Below are positions 52,740 through 60,650 of a stretch of DNA of 60,650 nt, piece by piece. The stretch spans positions 1 to 60,650 of the forward strand of contig JANXYM010000001.1 in assembly GCA_025350045.1 (NCBI GenBank), in the 5' to 3' direction. The notes below the pieces were generated by a model, which was not told where the DNA came from, ran no database searches, and saw only the letters and a program-made list of their open reading frames with translations. Made by a program: the position numbers and the translations under genes. The stretch comes from Methanomicrobiales archaeon. GTDB lineage: Archaea; Halobacteriota; Methanomicrobia; Methanomicrobiales; Methanospirillaceae. The first letter of the stretch is position 1. The number at the start of each line of letters is the position of its first letter.

Positions 52740-53294
52740 CGGGTCTGTCCGGTTTTTTATTCTGTTGAAGTTTTTTTTGTTTTTTAAACCATCTCTTACC
52801 AAAAGCGAGTTTGATCTTTCATAAGCTTCAGATATCGTACTATCAGGAGATGCAGCTGAAACCGGGGTGGAAGCATGCTGCGTAACAGAGCTCCTGCGTG
52901 CCCGACACCCGAATTCACCTCAGGGTTTCAACAGAGCCATTTTTTTTATGGATATAGTCTCATTTCAGCAATCAATTTTTTTTAAATTTTCATCAAAGGG
53001 AGCCGGCCCCCCTCAAACGTTCCCGGGAACTTGCGTTTTACCCATGCCTGCCGCCAGGGCGTCTTTAAGGATAGGATATACCGGGCCTGGAAAAACTATG
53101 CTGAATGTATGGTGCCCAAACCCGTGTTCCCCGTATAAAAAATATTCAGGTGGATCGAATGGTTCGGTTTTTTTGTGTCCAATAGCAGGAAGTGCGGGTG
53201 GAAAGCAATGTCACTATCCCCGGAAATCTTTTTATGACCATTGCCGGCACGCAGATGAAACAAAAAAAGGTAAGCCGGGAAATTCTAAGCATCC
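52740..53294. other. 555-nt intergenic region
   Basis: No gene is supported. A U-rich terminator opens it. CAGGGTTTCAACAGAGCC near 52920 resembles the end of the GC-rich repeats at 1060 and 42930. A weak rightward 202-codon frame (from 52867) runs through terminator-like T-runs and antisense into the next gene; I do not accept it. Confidence 0.5.
52753..52785 (+). terminator. U-rich terminator
   Basis: Six T, then a short spacer, then eight T and six T more, 14 nt after the stop of the secreted-protein gene. Confidence 0.55.
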
Positions 53295-54428
53295 TTATAT
53301 GACTTCTATGATCTCCTGCTTGCGGAGCTCGGTCATCTTCTTGTTTACGAAGTACTGGATAACAACGCCAAGAACCGCAGACAGGATGCCAAGTATGGTT
53401 GAGTACACGATGTTGCTTTGTGCAGCTGCGGCATTCAAGGGGAAATCAGGGACGCTGCTTACCGTGATGATATAGACACTGGCCCCGTAGAGAATGAGGC
53501 CGAGGGCGGTGACGAAGAACGGAAATACGATCACCTTTCCGAGTGCTTCCCGCTCATTGACGTATACATCGATGATAACGCCAATGGATGTCACCAGCCC
53601 GGCAACAATCAGCCACTCGATCGAGCCATAGATAAATGTCATCAGGTACAGCAGGATGCCCAGGCTTGAGTCCGATGAGTAATACTTCAGGATATTAATA
53701 AAGCCGGTAGCAAACCCGATGATGATGAGAAGTATCGTTACTGAGTAGGTGATAAACGAGAACCTCCCCCGCGAGAGGGACAACCGGAGTGCTTCCAGCA
53801 CGCCATGGACAATCTCGTCGAATCCGAAGCCTTTGAAGAGCATGTAACTCCCAATCACCCCAACTACGATGATGGTGGCTGTATCGGGATACCCGATCAT
53901 GTACGCGGTGGCATACAGCAGCATCGCAAGCCCGAGGGGAATGAAGATCATCCGTGAGATCTTGGGATCGTCAAATAATTTCTTTAAAATATAGTAGGTT
54001 CCTTCGAGATTGGGCATCTGGTTAACAATGACCCGGGTGATACTGGTTACGGGAATTTTTGACTGGATGATAGGAACTACGTATTCATCTTCGGCGCCAT
54101 CAGAAACAAGGATGCAGTTTGTTGCCTGCGTTTCCTGTACTACCTGCTCCAGGGCGGTAGCAATCCTGCGATCCCCTTCGATCATATGCAGGTGATTGCC
54201 TGCGATCACTGCTATGGCCGTGTCCTCCCCTTTTGCAGTGAGCTCATCGTAGATTTTAACGGCCATGAAGATTGCATTGACATCCGAATCTTCAGGGTCA
54301 GCAAGGGCTAACGTGTTGGCTGCTTTTACTGTCGCCGCTCGGCCAATGACCGGGCTGTCTATTTTACCTTTCCAGCCGATATCATCGTCCCGATCGACAC
54401 TGAGCACCAGTGTCCGCCCTTGTGTCAT
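53295..54428 (-). CDS. DUF373 family membrane protein
   Basis: A 377-residue protein. A soluble N-terminal part (LVLSVDRDDDIGWKGKIDSP, then AVIAGNHLHMIEGDRRIATA and CILVSDGAEDEYVVPIIQSK) is followed by about seven membrane helices from residue 160 on. This is the archaeal DUF373 family, whose N-terminal acidic motifs suggest metal or nucleotide binding; no function is established. It lies downstream of the coiled-coil gene on the same strand. Confidence 0.88.
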   Translation of the reverse strand: MTQGRTLVLSVDRDDDIGWKGKIDSPVIGRAATVKAANTLALADPEDSDVNAIFMAVKIYDELTAKGEDTAIAVIAGNHLHMIEGDRRIATALEQVVQETQATNCILVSDGAEDEYVVPIIQSKIPVTSITRVIVNQMPNLEGTYYILKKLFDDPKISRMIFIPLGLAMLLYATAYMIGYPDTATIIVVGVIGSYMLFKGFGFDEIVHGVLEALRLSLSRGRFSFITYSVTILLIIIGFATGFINILKYYSSDSSLGILLYLMTFIYGSIEWLIVAGLVTSIGVIIDVYVNEREALGKVIVFPFFVTALGLILYGASVYIITVSSVPDFPLNAAAAQSNIVYSTILGILSAVLGVVIQYFVNKKMTELRKQEIIEVI

Positions 54429-54474
54429 TACTAGTATAAAAGAGCAGTAAATCTATTAAACTATTACTGACGGT

Positions 54475-54493
54475 GAAAAAAAGAGATAAAAAA
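54475..54493 (-). terminator. U-tract terminator after the coiled-coil gene
   Basis: On the gene strand: eight T, ATCTC, seven T, right after the stop codon. Confidence 0.6.
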
Positions 54494-54495
54494 AA

Positions 54496-55356
54496 TCAGA
54501 TGAGTTTTGAGCGCTGGAGGAGTAAAATATCGTCGGTGGTAAGTTTTTCTCCGGCCCTGAAATTCTTGAACAGGCTTTCAGCCTCTTTCCTGACCGCTTT
54601 TTGCTCTTTGGTGACTTTGACTTTCTTGGTCTTCTTGCGCAGACCGGATATGACCTTGTCGTAGTCGCGGAGTTCTTTCTGGCAGGCAATAAAGAACTTG
54701 TGCTCTGAATCTGCAGACTCCTGTGCCTCGACAAAACTCTTGTGTGCTGCATCGGCAGCTTCGCGTGACTTGTCTGCCTTGCGGTAGGAATCGACCATCA
54801 GGTCATGGTGCTTCTGGGCAAGTTCCGCTACTTCGGTAACCTTTGCATGCAGATCGGATGCCTCTTTGCGAAATTCGCGGGCTTCCGTGATCTTGGTGCG
54901 CATCTCCTTGTTCTGTTCGAACTCGGCTTCCTGTTCCCGCACCTGGCTGGTCATCTGCTTGATCTTTTCGATCAGCTCGCGTTCCTTGTCGGTGGTGAAG
55001 ACCTCGGTCTGCTGGCGGTACTCCATCATCTCGATCTGTTTCTGGATCTCCTTGGTGCCGCGGCTCTTTGCAGTGCCATGCTCCTTTTTAAACGATTCTA
55101 TCTCCTCAAAAAGAACATTTGCCTTATCATTGAAATCGTTGCGCTGGGCCTTGACATCGAGGACTGACTGGTTATATTTGTCCCTGAGATCCTTGTTCTT
55201 CTGCGCCTCTTCAACAAACTCCCGGGTCTGGTTGTTGAGGGTATTTCTTTCGCGGGCGGACTTGCTTGCAGTTGCATTCAGTTCGTTGCGGCGGTTTTTG
55301 TGTTCTTCAGACTCGGCAAGAGTCTTCTTTCTCTTTTCCATCAGGTCATTCAGCAT
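54496..55356 (-). CDS. coiled-coil protein of unknown function
   Basis: A 286-residue protein that is almost wholly helical and charged (EKRKKTLAESEEHKNRRNEL, then long heptad-like stretches, LRDKYNQSVLDVKAQRNDFN). The C-terminal end is compact (LFKNFRAGEKLTTDDILLLQ). Archaeal proteins of this type are conserved in euryarchaea without a settled role. The start was chosen by GAGGAGTGG seven bases ahead. The message seems to have a leader of about 270 nt with hairpins. Confidence 0.85.
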   Translation of the reverse strand: MLNDLMEKRKKTLAESEEHKNRRNELNATASKSARERNTLNNQTREFVEEAQKNKDLRDKYNQSVLDVKAQRNDFNDKANVLFEEIESFKKEHGTAKSRGTKEIQKQIEMMEYRQQTEVFTTDKERELIEKIKQMTSQVREQEAEFEQNKEMRTKITEAREFRKEASDLHAKVTEVAELAQKHHDLMVDSYRKADKSREAADAAHKSFVEAQESADSEHKFFIACQKELRDYDKVISGLRKKTKKVKVTKEQKAVRKEAESLFKNFRAGEKLTTDDILLLQRSKLI

Positions 55357-55845
55357 GCGGTACCACTCCTCATCAGATTCTCCTGTCCGGGAAGTGCATG
55401 AAGGGTCGGGAGTACAGGTATAAAAAAGAGCAGACACCCTGGCTCTTTTACGCTACTCAAATACCGACTCTGCATGCAGGATGCAGGGTGAAAAACATCA
55501 GAAAATGCAATCGTAGAATTCTTATAAGACCTCAAAGCGAAGTCTTTGTTCAGCACACTGTTCATGATGTTCAACTCCCGATACCCGGTTGTCACCCTGC
55601 TTTCAGGGTGCAACTCCCATCCTCCCAGTGAAGGACAGATCGAATGTACTATATTTTAAAGGAGAGAGGAATTATTAAGCGTTTCGCCATTTTATCTGAA
55701 GTGACCCCAACCCGATATCAGGAAGAGAAAATTCCCTTTCAGGAATTGTTACAAAAAGGATGTTGGTAGTTGGATTAGGCCAACATTTCCCATACATTAC
55801 TGGAGATGTGTGTAGTTTTTAGTTTAGCTGGTATGTACGGTGTGC
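55357..55845. other. 489-nt intergenic region
   Basis: Holds the candidate leader RNA (55421-55628), its TATA box, and AT-rich sequence past the ftsZ stop. A leftward 87-codon frame through the leader has no protein likeness. Confidence 0.5.
55421..55628 (-). ncRNA. candidate structured leader RNA or small RNA
   Basis: On the minus strand a TATA box (TTTAAAATAT, 55651-55660) would start a transcript near 55628. It begins with a strong hairpin: GTTG plus CACCCTG pairs with CAGGGTG plus CAAC (55588-55614, one bulged base). It ends in AAAAGAGC...GCTCTTTT followed by U residues (55422-55449), a terminator-like fold. This lies 65 nt before the coiled-coil start codon. It could be a free small RNA, a premature-termination leader, or just a long leader. 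Confidence 0.4.
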
Positions 55846-57015
55846 TTAACCGACCCATTCAAGAACGCCGCCGCCACTGGCCTGGTCCCTGTTGCCGCTT
55901 CTCTTGCTCTGGGGCATCTCAACTGCCTTTGGATTTGACCGCTTGTTGTCCATATCATTGATCATGGTCTTGTAGGACTGTCGGGTACCGAGGATCTGCG
56001 CGCTCTTGACGCCGGTCATAATGGCGAGTACACGGATCTTACCTTCCATATCACTGCGCACGCGGGCGCCCCAGATCACATCTGCGTGGGGATCGAGTTC
56101 GTACGTGAGTGAGGTTGCTACTTCTTCTGCATCCTGTAAGGTCAAGTCAGTGCCACCGGTGATGTGGATCAGGCTGCCGGTTGCGCCGCGGTAGTCGATG
56201 TCGAGCATCGGGTTGCTTAAGCATTCGCGGACTACGCTCTCTGCCTTGTTCTGCTGCTTGCTCTCACCCACGAGCATGACTGCAACGCCGCCCTTTGACA
56301 TGATGGCACGGACATCTGCGTAGTCGATGTTGATGAGTGACGGCTCGGTGATGGTTTCGGAAATGCCCTTGACGGTCTCACCAATGAGCTGGTCCATGAC
56401 CGAGAATGCCTGGCCGAGTGGCAGGTTGGGGACGAAGTTCTTCAACCGGTTGTTGTCGAGAACAATGACAGAGTCTGCTGCTGCTGCAAGTGCCTCAAGA
56501 CCTTCTTCTGCACGGATCAAACGGGCCTTTTCAACCTGGAACGGGTAGCTGACCATCCCGACGACAATTGCGCCCTGCTCTTTTGCGATTGATGCGACAA
56601 CGGGGGCTGAACCGGTACCGGTACCTCCACCCATACCTGCGGTGATAAAGACTAGGTCTGCGGATTCCAGGATTGCCTCAAGTGTCGGGCGTGCCATCTC
56701 AGCTGCACGTTTACCGACATCGGGGTATCCACCAGCGCCAAGCCCTTTGGTTAAGGATTTACCAATCAGGATACGCTTGTCGGCCTGAATCATGTCCAGG
56801 TGCTGCTTGTCGGTGTTGATTGCAATCGTCTCTGCACCGGAAACACCCATGTGGTGGATACGGTTCACGGTGTTGTTGCCAGCGCCACCGCATCCGATAA
56901 TGACGATACGTGGCTGACCGCAGAAGTCTTCATCCAGTTCATTTGATTTGCCGGCCTTGTTTATCTCTTTCTCAAGATCGGCGTTTTTTAAAGCGTCGTT
57001 AATAATGCTCTGCAT
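55846..57015 (-). CDS. ftsZ: cell division protein FtsZ
   Basis: A 389-residue tubulin-like GTPase. The nucleotide-binding regions are intact: [20 protein letters not shown], the tubulin signature [15 protein letters not shown], the T7-loop area [13 protein letters not shown] and [10 protein letters not shown] basic linker leads to the C-terminal GGGVLEWVG, the FtsZ1-like tail that binds membrane partners. It polymerises into the division ring. An RHH regulator gene ends 10 nt upstream, so the two are one operon. Confidence 0.97.
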   Translation of the reverse strand: MQSIINDALKNADLEKEINKAGKSNELDEDFCGQPRIVIIGCGGAGNNTVNRIHHMGVSGAETIAINTDKQHLDMIQADKRILIGKSLTKGLGAGGYPDVGKRAAEMARPTLEAILESADLVFITAGMGGGTGTGSAPVVASIAKEQGAIVVGMVSYPFQVEKARLIRAEEGLEALAAAADSVIVLDNNRLKNFVPNLPLGQAFSVMDQLIGETVKGISETITEPSLINIDYADVRAIMSKGGVAVMLVGESKQQNKAESVVRECLSNPMLDIDYRGATGSLIHITGGTDLTLQDAEEVATSLTYELDPHADVIWGARVRSDMEGKIRVLAIMTGVKSAQILGTRQSYKTMINDMDNKRSNPKAVEMPQSKRSGNRDQASGGGVLEWVG

Positions 57016-57025
57016 GTTTACCCTC

Positions 57026-57205
57026 TCAAACCTTGAATGAAACCTGGTCGCTCTCCTTTAAGACACGGTTTGCACGTTTTTCAACAAGTTCGCGGACCGC
57101 CGCCCGGACAGCTTCAGAGATGTTGGGATATTCTCCCGTGTCTACGATCTGCTGGAGCAGATTGATTTGCTGTTCAGGCAACCGGAGCGTGATTCTTTGC
57201 ATCAT
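57026..57205 (-). CDS. cdrS: RHH transcriptional regulator, CdrS-like
   Basis: A 59-residue ribbon-helix-helix protein: [20 protein letters not shown] forms the strand and first helix, then [20 protein letters not shown] the second helix, and a short tail. GAGGT precedes the ATG. It sits directly before ftsZ. In haloarchaea, a short RHH protein (CdrS) is encoded with an ftsZ gene and controls division genes; size and context match. Orthology is inferred, so the symbol is tentative. Inverted repeats upstream are likely its own operator. Confidence 0.85.
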   Translation of the reverse strand: MMQRITLRLPEQQINLLQQIVDTGEYPNISEAVRAAVRELVEKRANRVLKESDQVSFKV

Positions 57206-57219
57206 TTTACCTCACGTTT

Positions 57220-57279
57220 CTGACATGTGTCTGCTTTTTGTCATTCACATGTCAGACAATGCGTGTCTTTCTGTCTGAC
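57220..57279. promoter_or_regulatory. palindromic operator candidate upstream of cdrS-ftsZ
   Basis: CTGACATGTG (57220-57229) and CACATGTCAG (57246-57255) form a perfect 10-bp inverted repeat. GTCAGACA (57251-57258) and TGTCTGAC (57272-57279) form another, and TGTCTG recurs at 57228. This array lies between the likely TATA box (GGTATTTATACC on the gene strand, near 57315) and the start codon, as expected for RHH self-repression. Confidence 0.7.
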
Positions 57280-57307
57280 TTAACCAGATGAATCAAAATT
57301 AAACATT

Positions 57308-57322
57308 AAGGTATAAATACCT
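57308..57322 (-). promoter_or_regulatory. TATA box of the cdrS-ftsZ operon
   Basis: On the minus strand GGTATTTATACCTT fits an archaeal TATA box. Transcription would begin near 57285, just upstream of the palindrome array. Confidence 0.5.
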
Positions 57323-57401
57323 TCTTCTTTGACCGCGGGATAATCTCAAAACGCATTTAAGACACCCGGACAAAGTATTCTGGGAAAAGGAGGGATTTTT
57401 A

Positions 57402-58400
57402 TTGGCTGTTGACTTTCCAAAACGTGTGGTTCATGGGGGCACCGGAAAGCGACACCTCGAAAAAACCCGGAAAAAAGTGCTGGATTTCAGCGCGAGTGTC
57501 AATCCGTTCCCCCCGCAGTTTGCATGGCACTGCAATCCGTCACTCCTCGCTTCGTATCCTGATGATTCTTATTATGAGCTCAAGGAACGCATAGGCGCAA
57601 CGTTTCACCGTAAGCCCGAAGAGATCTGCGTAGGGAACGGCTCGATAGAGCTGATCAGGGTTTTTTGTCAGGTTGTGCTCCGCGGGGACAAACATTTTTT
57701 TTGCGAATCGCCGACTTTTGGTGAATATGCCTTGTCCGCCCGTCTTGCCGGTGCTGTACCGGTTGACAATCCTGTACAGGCTGATGTCTCATTCATCTGC
57801 AATCCCAATAATCCGACCGGCATATTATTGGACAGAAAGGAGCTTTTGCAGAAACTCTCTGCAATGAAGTTGCACGAAGGGATGCTCTTTTGCGATGAAG
57901 CGTTTATCGGCCTGTCCGATCCCCGAGAGAGCCTTGCTGATATATCAGATCCCCATCTTTTTGTCCTGCACTCGCTCACCAAAAGTTTCTCGGTACCGGG
58001 AATACGGTTCGGTTTTGGCTTTGGCCCGCCCGGTCTGATTGAGCAGATAGAAATTTCCCGTCCCCCGTGGAGCGTGAATGCCTTTGCCGAGGCTTTTGCC
58101 ATGGAGGCGCTCGTTCATATGCAGGATCTCGAGGCTTCGCGTGAGAAGATCCAAAAGGAACGTGACTGGCTCTCTCAGGAGATCACCGCACGGGGATTGC
58201 GCTGTCATCCGTCTCTGGTGAATTATATTCTCGTGGAATGCAACAGGGATGTCACCCGGCTCTGCGAGTGCCTGGCAGAACGGTCAATTCTGGTGAGGGA
58301 CTGTACATCCTTCGGTCTGCCCACCTGTATCCGGGTTGCGGTCAGAACCCACGATGAAAATATCCGGCTCATGGAGACGTTAGCTGCATGCTTGCCCTGA
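57402..58400 (+). CDS. cobD: CobD-like PLP enzyme (threonine-phosphate decarboxylase / histidinol-phosphate aminotransferase family)
   Basis: A 332-residue class I/II PLP enzyme. LDFSASVNPFPPQF and VGNGSIELIRVFCQV are CobD-like; FICNPNNPTGILL and the PLP-binding Lys in LHSLTKSFSVPGIRFGFG are family-wide. CobD makes aminopropanol phosphate for the cobamide nucleotide loop. The next gene, cobY, works in the same branch, favouring CobD over HisC. Start is TTG, supported by GGAGGGATT seven bases ahead. Confidence 0.88.
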   Translation: MAVDFPKRVVHGGTGKRHLEKTRKKVLDFSASVNPFPPQFAWHCNPSLLASYPDDSYYELKERIGATFHRKPEEICVGNGSIELIRVFCQVVLRGDKHFFCESPTFGEYALSARLAGAVPVDNPVQADVSFICNPNNPTGILLDRKELLQKLSAMKLHEGMLFCDEAFIGLSDPRESLADISDPHLFVLHSLTKSFSVPGIRFGFGFGPPGLIEQIEISRPPWSVNAFAEAFAMEALVHMQDLEASREKIQKERDWLSQEITARGLRCHPSLVNYILVECNRDVTRLCECLAERSILVRDCTSFGLPTCIRVAVRTHDENIRLMETLAACLP

Positions 58401-58987
58401 TCATGGCAGGGGGAGCCGGGAGCAGGCTCAACCTCGGGGAAAAACCGCTTATTATGATCGGCAGGCAACCCCTGATCTCCTATGTGATCGATGCATTCAA
58501 AGGAGCGGGGTGCACTCCCGTGGTGGCAACTTCACACCGGACTCCCATGACGCAGAACTGGTGCCGGGTTCAGGGAGTAGAATTCTGCAAAACGGAAGGA
58601 GCGGGGTATATCGACGATATGATACGTGCAGTACGGATGCTTGATGAAGAAAAACCGCTGTTTGTCAGCGCCTCAGATATTCCCGGCATTACACCGGCAA
58701 TAATCCATACGATCTCCGGTGCTTATCGCACCAGCGGAAAAGATGCCTGTTCGGTCTGGGTGCCCGCTCCTCGGGGAATATCAGATACTGAAGGAATGCC
58801 CTACCGCGAGGAGATAAGGGGAATCATGGCATGCCCGGCGGGTGTTAATATCCTGCGGGGGTCTCTTATTGAACAACCCCAGGACGAACTGCAGCTGCTT
58901 CTGGAAGAACCCCGGCTGGCTATCAATGTCAACACCCGGGCGAACCTGGCTGAGGCTGAACTCTTCTTAAAAAACGATCTCTCATAA
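58388..58987 (+). CDS. cobY: adenosylcobinamide-phosphate guanylyltransferase
   Basis: A 199-residue nucleotidyltransferase. It starts LALIMAGGAGSRLNLGEKPL, the NTP-binding signature, and has FVSASDIPGITPAIIHTIS and the C-terminal INVNTRANLAEAE typical of archaeal CobY. It activates adenosylcobinamide phosphate with GTP. The ATG overlaps the end of the CobD-like gene by 13 nt. Confidence 0.94.
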   Translation: MLALIMAGGAGSRLNLGEKPLIMIGRQPLISYVIDAFKGAGCTPVVATSHRTPMTQNWCRVQGVEFCKTEGAGYIDDMIRAVRMLDEEKPLFVSASDIPGITPAIIHTISGAYRTSGKDACSVWVPAPRGISDTEGMPYREEIRGIMACPAGVNILRGSLIEQPQDELQLLLEEPRLAINVNTRANLAEAELFLKNDLS

Positions 58988-59114
58988 CCGTGTGCCACGG
59001 TACATTTTTCCTAAGGAAACACAATCAATTTGTGCCATTCCATCAAAAACAGGCCATATTCTGCCATATCAGTCAGGAATGCATATTAAGGTGCATCACC
59101 TAGATCTTGGTATT

Positions 59115-60143
59115 ATGGGTGAGTCGCAGGAGATAGAGCTGCGGGGTCATATTATTGACTCCGGCATTATGACACAGCTCTTCGACCGGGTTATGGATAT
59201 GGGCGGCAATTTTGAGATTCTTGTCTTTGACATTGGCAAGAAGAAGACCGACCCGAGTTATGCCCGGCTGCGGATTAATGCCCCGAGTACAGAAAAACTC
59301 CGATCCATCCTGTCCGAAGTCCACCGGCTCGGCGCCCGTCCGGTCGAAGTCAAGGATGTGTTTTTAGTTGCAGCTGAAGCGGACCGCGTTGTTCCCAAGG
59401 GATTCTATACCACTTCCAATCATCCAACCGAAGTAAAGTACAAGGGTGAATGGATTCAGGTTGAATCCATTGAGATGGATTTCCTCATTGTTGTCCATCC
59501 TGAGAAGAAACAGGCAACCGCAGTAGCCCTGGGAAAAATCCGGAAAGGGGATCTGGTTATTGTCGGAGAACAGGGCGTGAGTGTGAAGTATCCCGAACGC
59601 CCCCGCGAGGAGAGTACGTTTGAGTTCATGCATGGCACCGTATCTTCCGAACGACCCAGCGAGACCCTTATTGCAAGGATAGCCCGGGAGATTCTTGAAG
59701 TGCGGAAGACCGGGGGAAAAATTGCCGTTGTCGGGGGTCCGGCAATCATCCATACCGGGGCAGACAAGGCGCTTGCGGAATTGATCCATAAGGGGTACAT
59801 CGATGTCCTCTTTGCCGGGAACGCCCTGCCAACGCACGATATTGAGTACAATCTCTATGGCACCTCCCTTGGCATGGATATTTCGACCGGTAAACCCGTC
59901 ATGGGGGGGCACAAGCATCACCTCTACGCGATAAGCGAGATCCTGCGGGCCGGATCCATCAAGAAAGCCGTGGATACCGGGGTTGTAACGAGCGGCATAA
60001 TGTATGAATGCGTAAAGAAGAATATCCCCTTTGTCCTTGCAGGATCTATCCGGGATGACGGCCCCCTGCCGGATGTAATACAGGATGTGATGGAGGCACA
60101 GGATGCGATGCGCAGGCAGATAGAAGGATGCAGTATGGTCTTG
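59115..60143 (+). CDS. TIGR00300/LOR-SDH family protein (ornithine cyclodeaminase-like), 3' end replaced
   Basis: The first 343 codons read as a typical archaeal TIGR00300 protein: EIELRGHIIDSGIMTQLFDR, FDIGKKKTDPSYARLRINAP, then a Rossmann-like half with KIAVVGGPAIIHTGADKALA, YNLYGTSLGMDISTG and KHHLYAISEILRAGSIKKAV. Some members of this family are ornithine cyclodeaminases. After GCSMVLM the protein should go on for about 70 residues, but the sequence turns into a bacterial signal peptide. The ATG at 59115 is used; in-frame ATG 59079 and GTG 59091 are alternatives, none with a clear ribosome-binding site. Confidence 0.82.
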
Positions 60144-60650
60144 ATGAGGACATCCGTCGTATTGGCGAGCTTGCTTGCCACCACAGTATTTACAGCTCCG
60201 GCGGTTGCCGCCGATCCGATCAAGATCGGCGTCGTCACACCGCTCTCCGGCACCTACACGCCCATCGGCCAGCAGGTTCGTTGGGGCCTCGAGCTTGCGA
60301 CCAAGGAAGTTAATGCTGCCGGCGGCATCATGGGCCGCCAGATTGAGCTTGTTTTCGAGGATGAGGAAGCTAACCCTTCGGTCGCCGTGCAAAAGGCCGA
60401 AAAGCTTTTTGAGGTGCAGAAAGTGGACTTCCTCACCGGCACGGTCAACTCCGGTTCGACGCTTGCCGTCGGTCAAACGGCCGAGCGTGCCGGCAAATTG
60501 ATTGCGACCACCGTGTCCTTTGCGGATTCGATCACTGGTGACAAATGTTCGCCGAACGTCTTTCGCGTCAATGCACGCGCGGGCCAGCAATCCACCGCGC
60601 TTGCTGCTTGGGTAGTGAAGCAGAAGCCGAAAGCCAAAGTCTACTTTCTC
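60144..60650 (+). CDS. LivK-like ABC transporter substrate-binding protein (bacterial, 3' truncated, chimeric join)
   Basis: The sequence reads into a signal peptide (RTSVVLASLLATTVFTAPAV, AA) and the mature start of a branched-chain amino acid binding protein: DPIKIGVVTPLSGTYTPIGQ, AAGGIMGRQIELVFEDEEAN, FLTGTVNSGSTLAVGQTAER. It runs off the window end. Arg codons are CGT/CGC with no CGG after the first codon, unlike every archaeal gene here. It resembles alphaproteobacterial LivK proteins. It joins the preceding archaeal gene in frame, with no promoter or ribosome-binding site of its own. Confidence 0.8.
   Translation, partial: MRTSVVLASLLATTVFTAPAVAADPIKIGVVTPLSGTYTPIGQQVRWGLELATKEVNAAGGIMGRQIELVFEDEEANPSVAVQKAEKLFEVQKVDFLTGTVNSGSTLAVGQTAERAGKLIATTVSFADSITGDKCSPNVFRVNARAGQQSTALAAWVVKQKPKAKVYFL

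Noticed and set aside
52867-53475. 202-codon rightward frame
   Set aside because: Overlaps the DUF373 gene antisense, contains repeat and T-run derived residues, and lacks start signals.
59364-60590. 408-codon leftward frame at the window end
   Set aside because: Antisense to the TIGR00300 gene and crosses the chimeric join; no protein likeness.
1-60650. CRISPR array
   Set aside because: No regularly spaced repeat-spacer pattern was seen; the direct repeats present occur as pairs only.

Overview
The window reads as the chromosome of a methanogenic euryarchaeon, most likely Methanomicrobiales (Methanoregula-like). This is inferred from gene content: cofE (F420), cobY, a proteasome beta subunit next to the KH/beta-CASP factor aCPSF1 (FttA), PCNA with PriL, S17e, Alba, Sec61-beta, a ThiN-type thiamine-phosphate synthase, and many small membrane or secreted proteins with Thr/Pro-rich stalks. 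Arg codons are mostly CGG/AGG, Shine-Dalgarno sites are GGAGGTGA-like, and promoters are archaeal TATA boxes.

Layout. 0-5.3 kb: a truncated membrane-anchored regulator, a secreted protein, a PAPS-reductase-like protein coupled to hisH, an orphan MrpF/MrpG pair and a small membrane protein. 5.6-8.8 kb: a 26-residue Lys/Ala-rich microprotein gene followed by a radical SAM/SPASM, glycosyltransferase and bicupin island, bracketed by a perfect 36-bp direct repeat. 9.6-20.1 kb: tRNA-Gly(GCC) and the tetrapyrrole genes (precorrin-2 dehydrogenase, hemA, then hemB-hemL-hemC-cobA in overlapping order). These are split by a block of accessory genes and have no hemD. 20.1-24.5 kb: PsiE-like protein, HicBA, and a RhuM gene sitting between the two ends of a gutted type IIG restriction-modification gene. 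24.5-39.3 kb: flavoprotein, two MFS transporters, cofE/Sec61-beta, amidohydrolase, UspA plus CBS protein, psmB-fttA, TPR surface protein, M20 peptidase and VapBC. 39.4-41.6 kb: a frame-disrupted repeat-rich surface protein. 42.9-52.7 kb: rlmE-moaA-like, pcn-priL, a lipoprotein gene with an in-frame stop, and a ThiN-S17e-dapA-dapB-ferredoxin-asd-alba run. 53.3-59 kb: DUF373 protein, coiled-coil protein with a long structured leader, a CdrS-like RHH regulator with ftsZ, and the cobalamin genes cobD-like and cobY.

The last ~510 bases do not belong with the rest. A TIGR00300-family (LOR/SDH) gene switches in frame, at about 60135-60146, into the signal peptide and mature start of a bacterial LivK-type binding protein with different Arg codon use. 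This is best read as an assembly or amplification chimera.

The genome carries at least one dispersed two-hairpin intergenic repeat family (four copies here) and weaker GC-rich repeats. No CRISPR array, insertion sequence transposase, integrase or rRNA gene was seen. Functional names rest on reading motifs and overall protein likeness without database searches.
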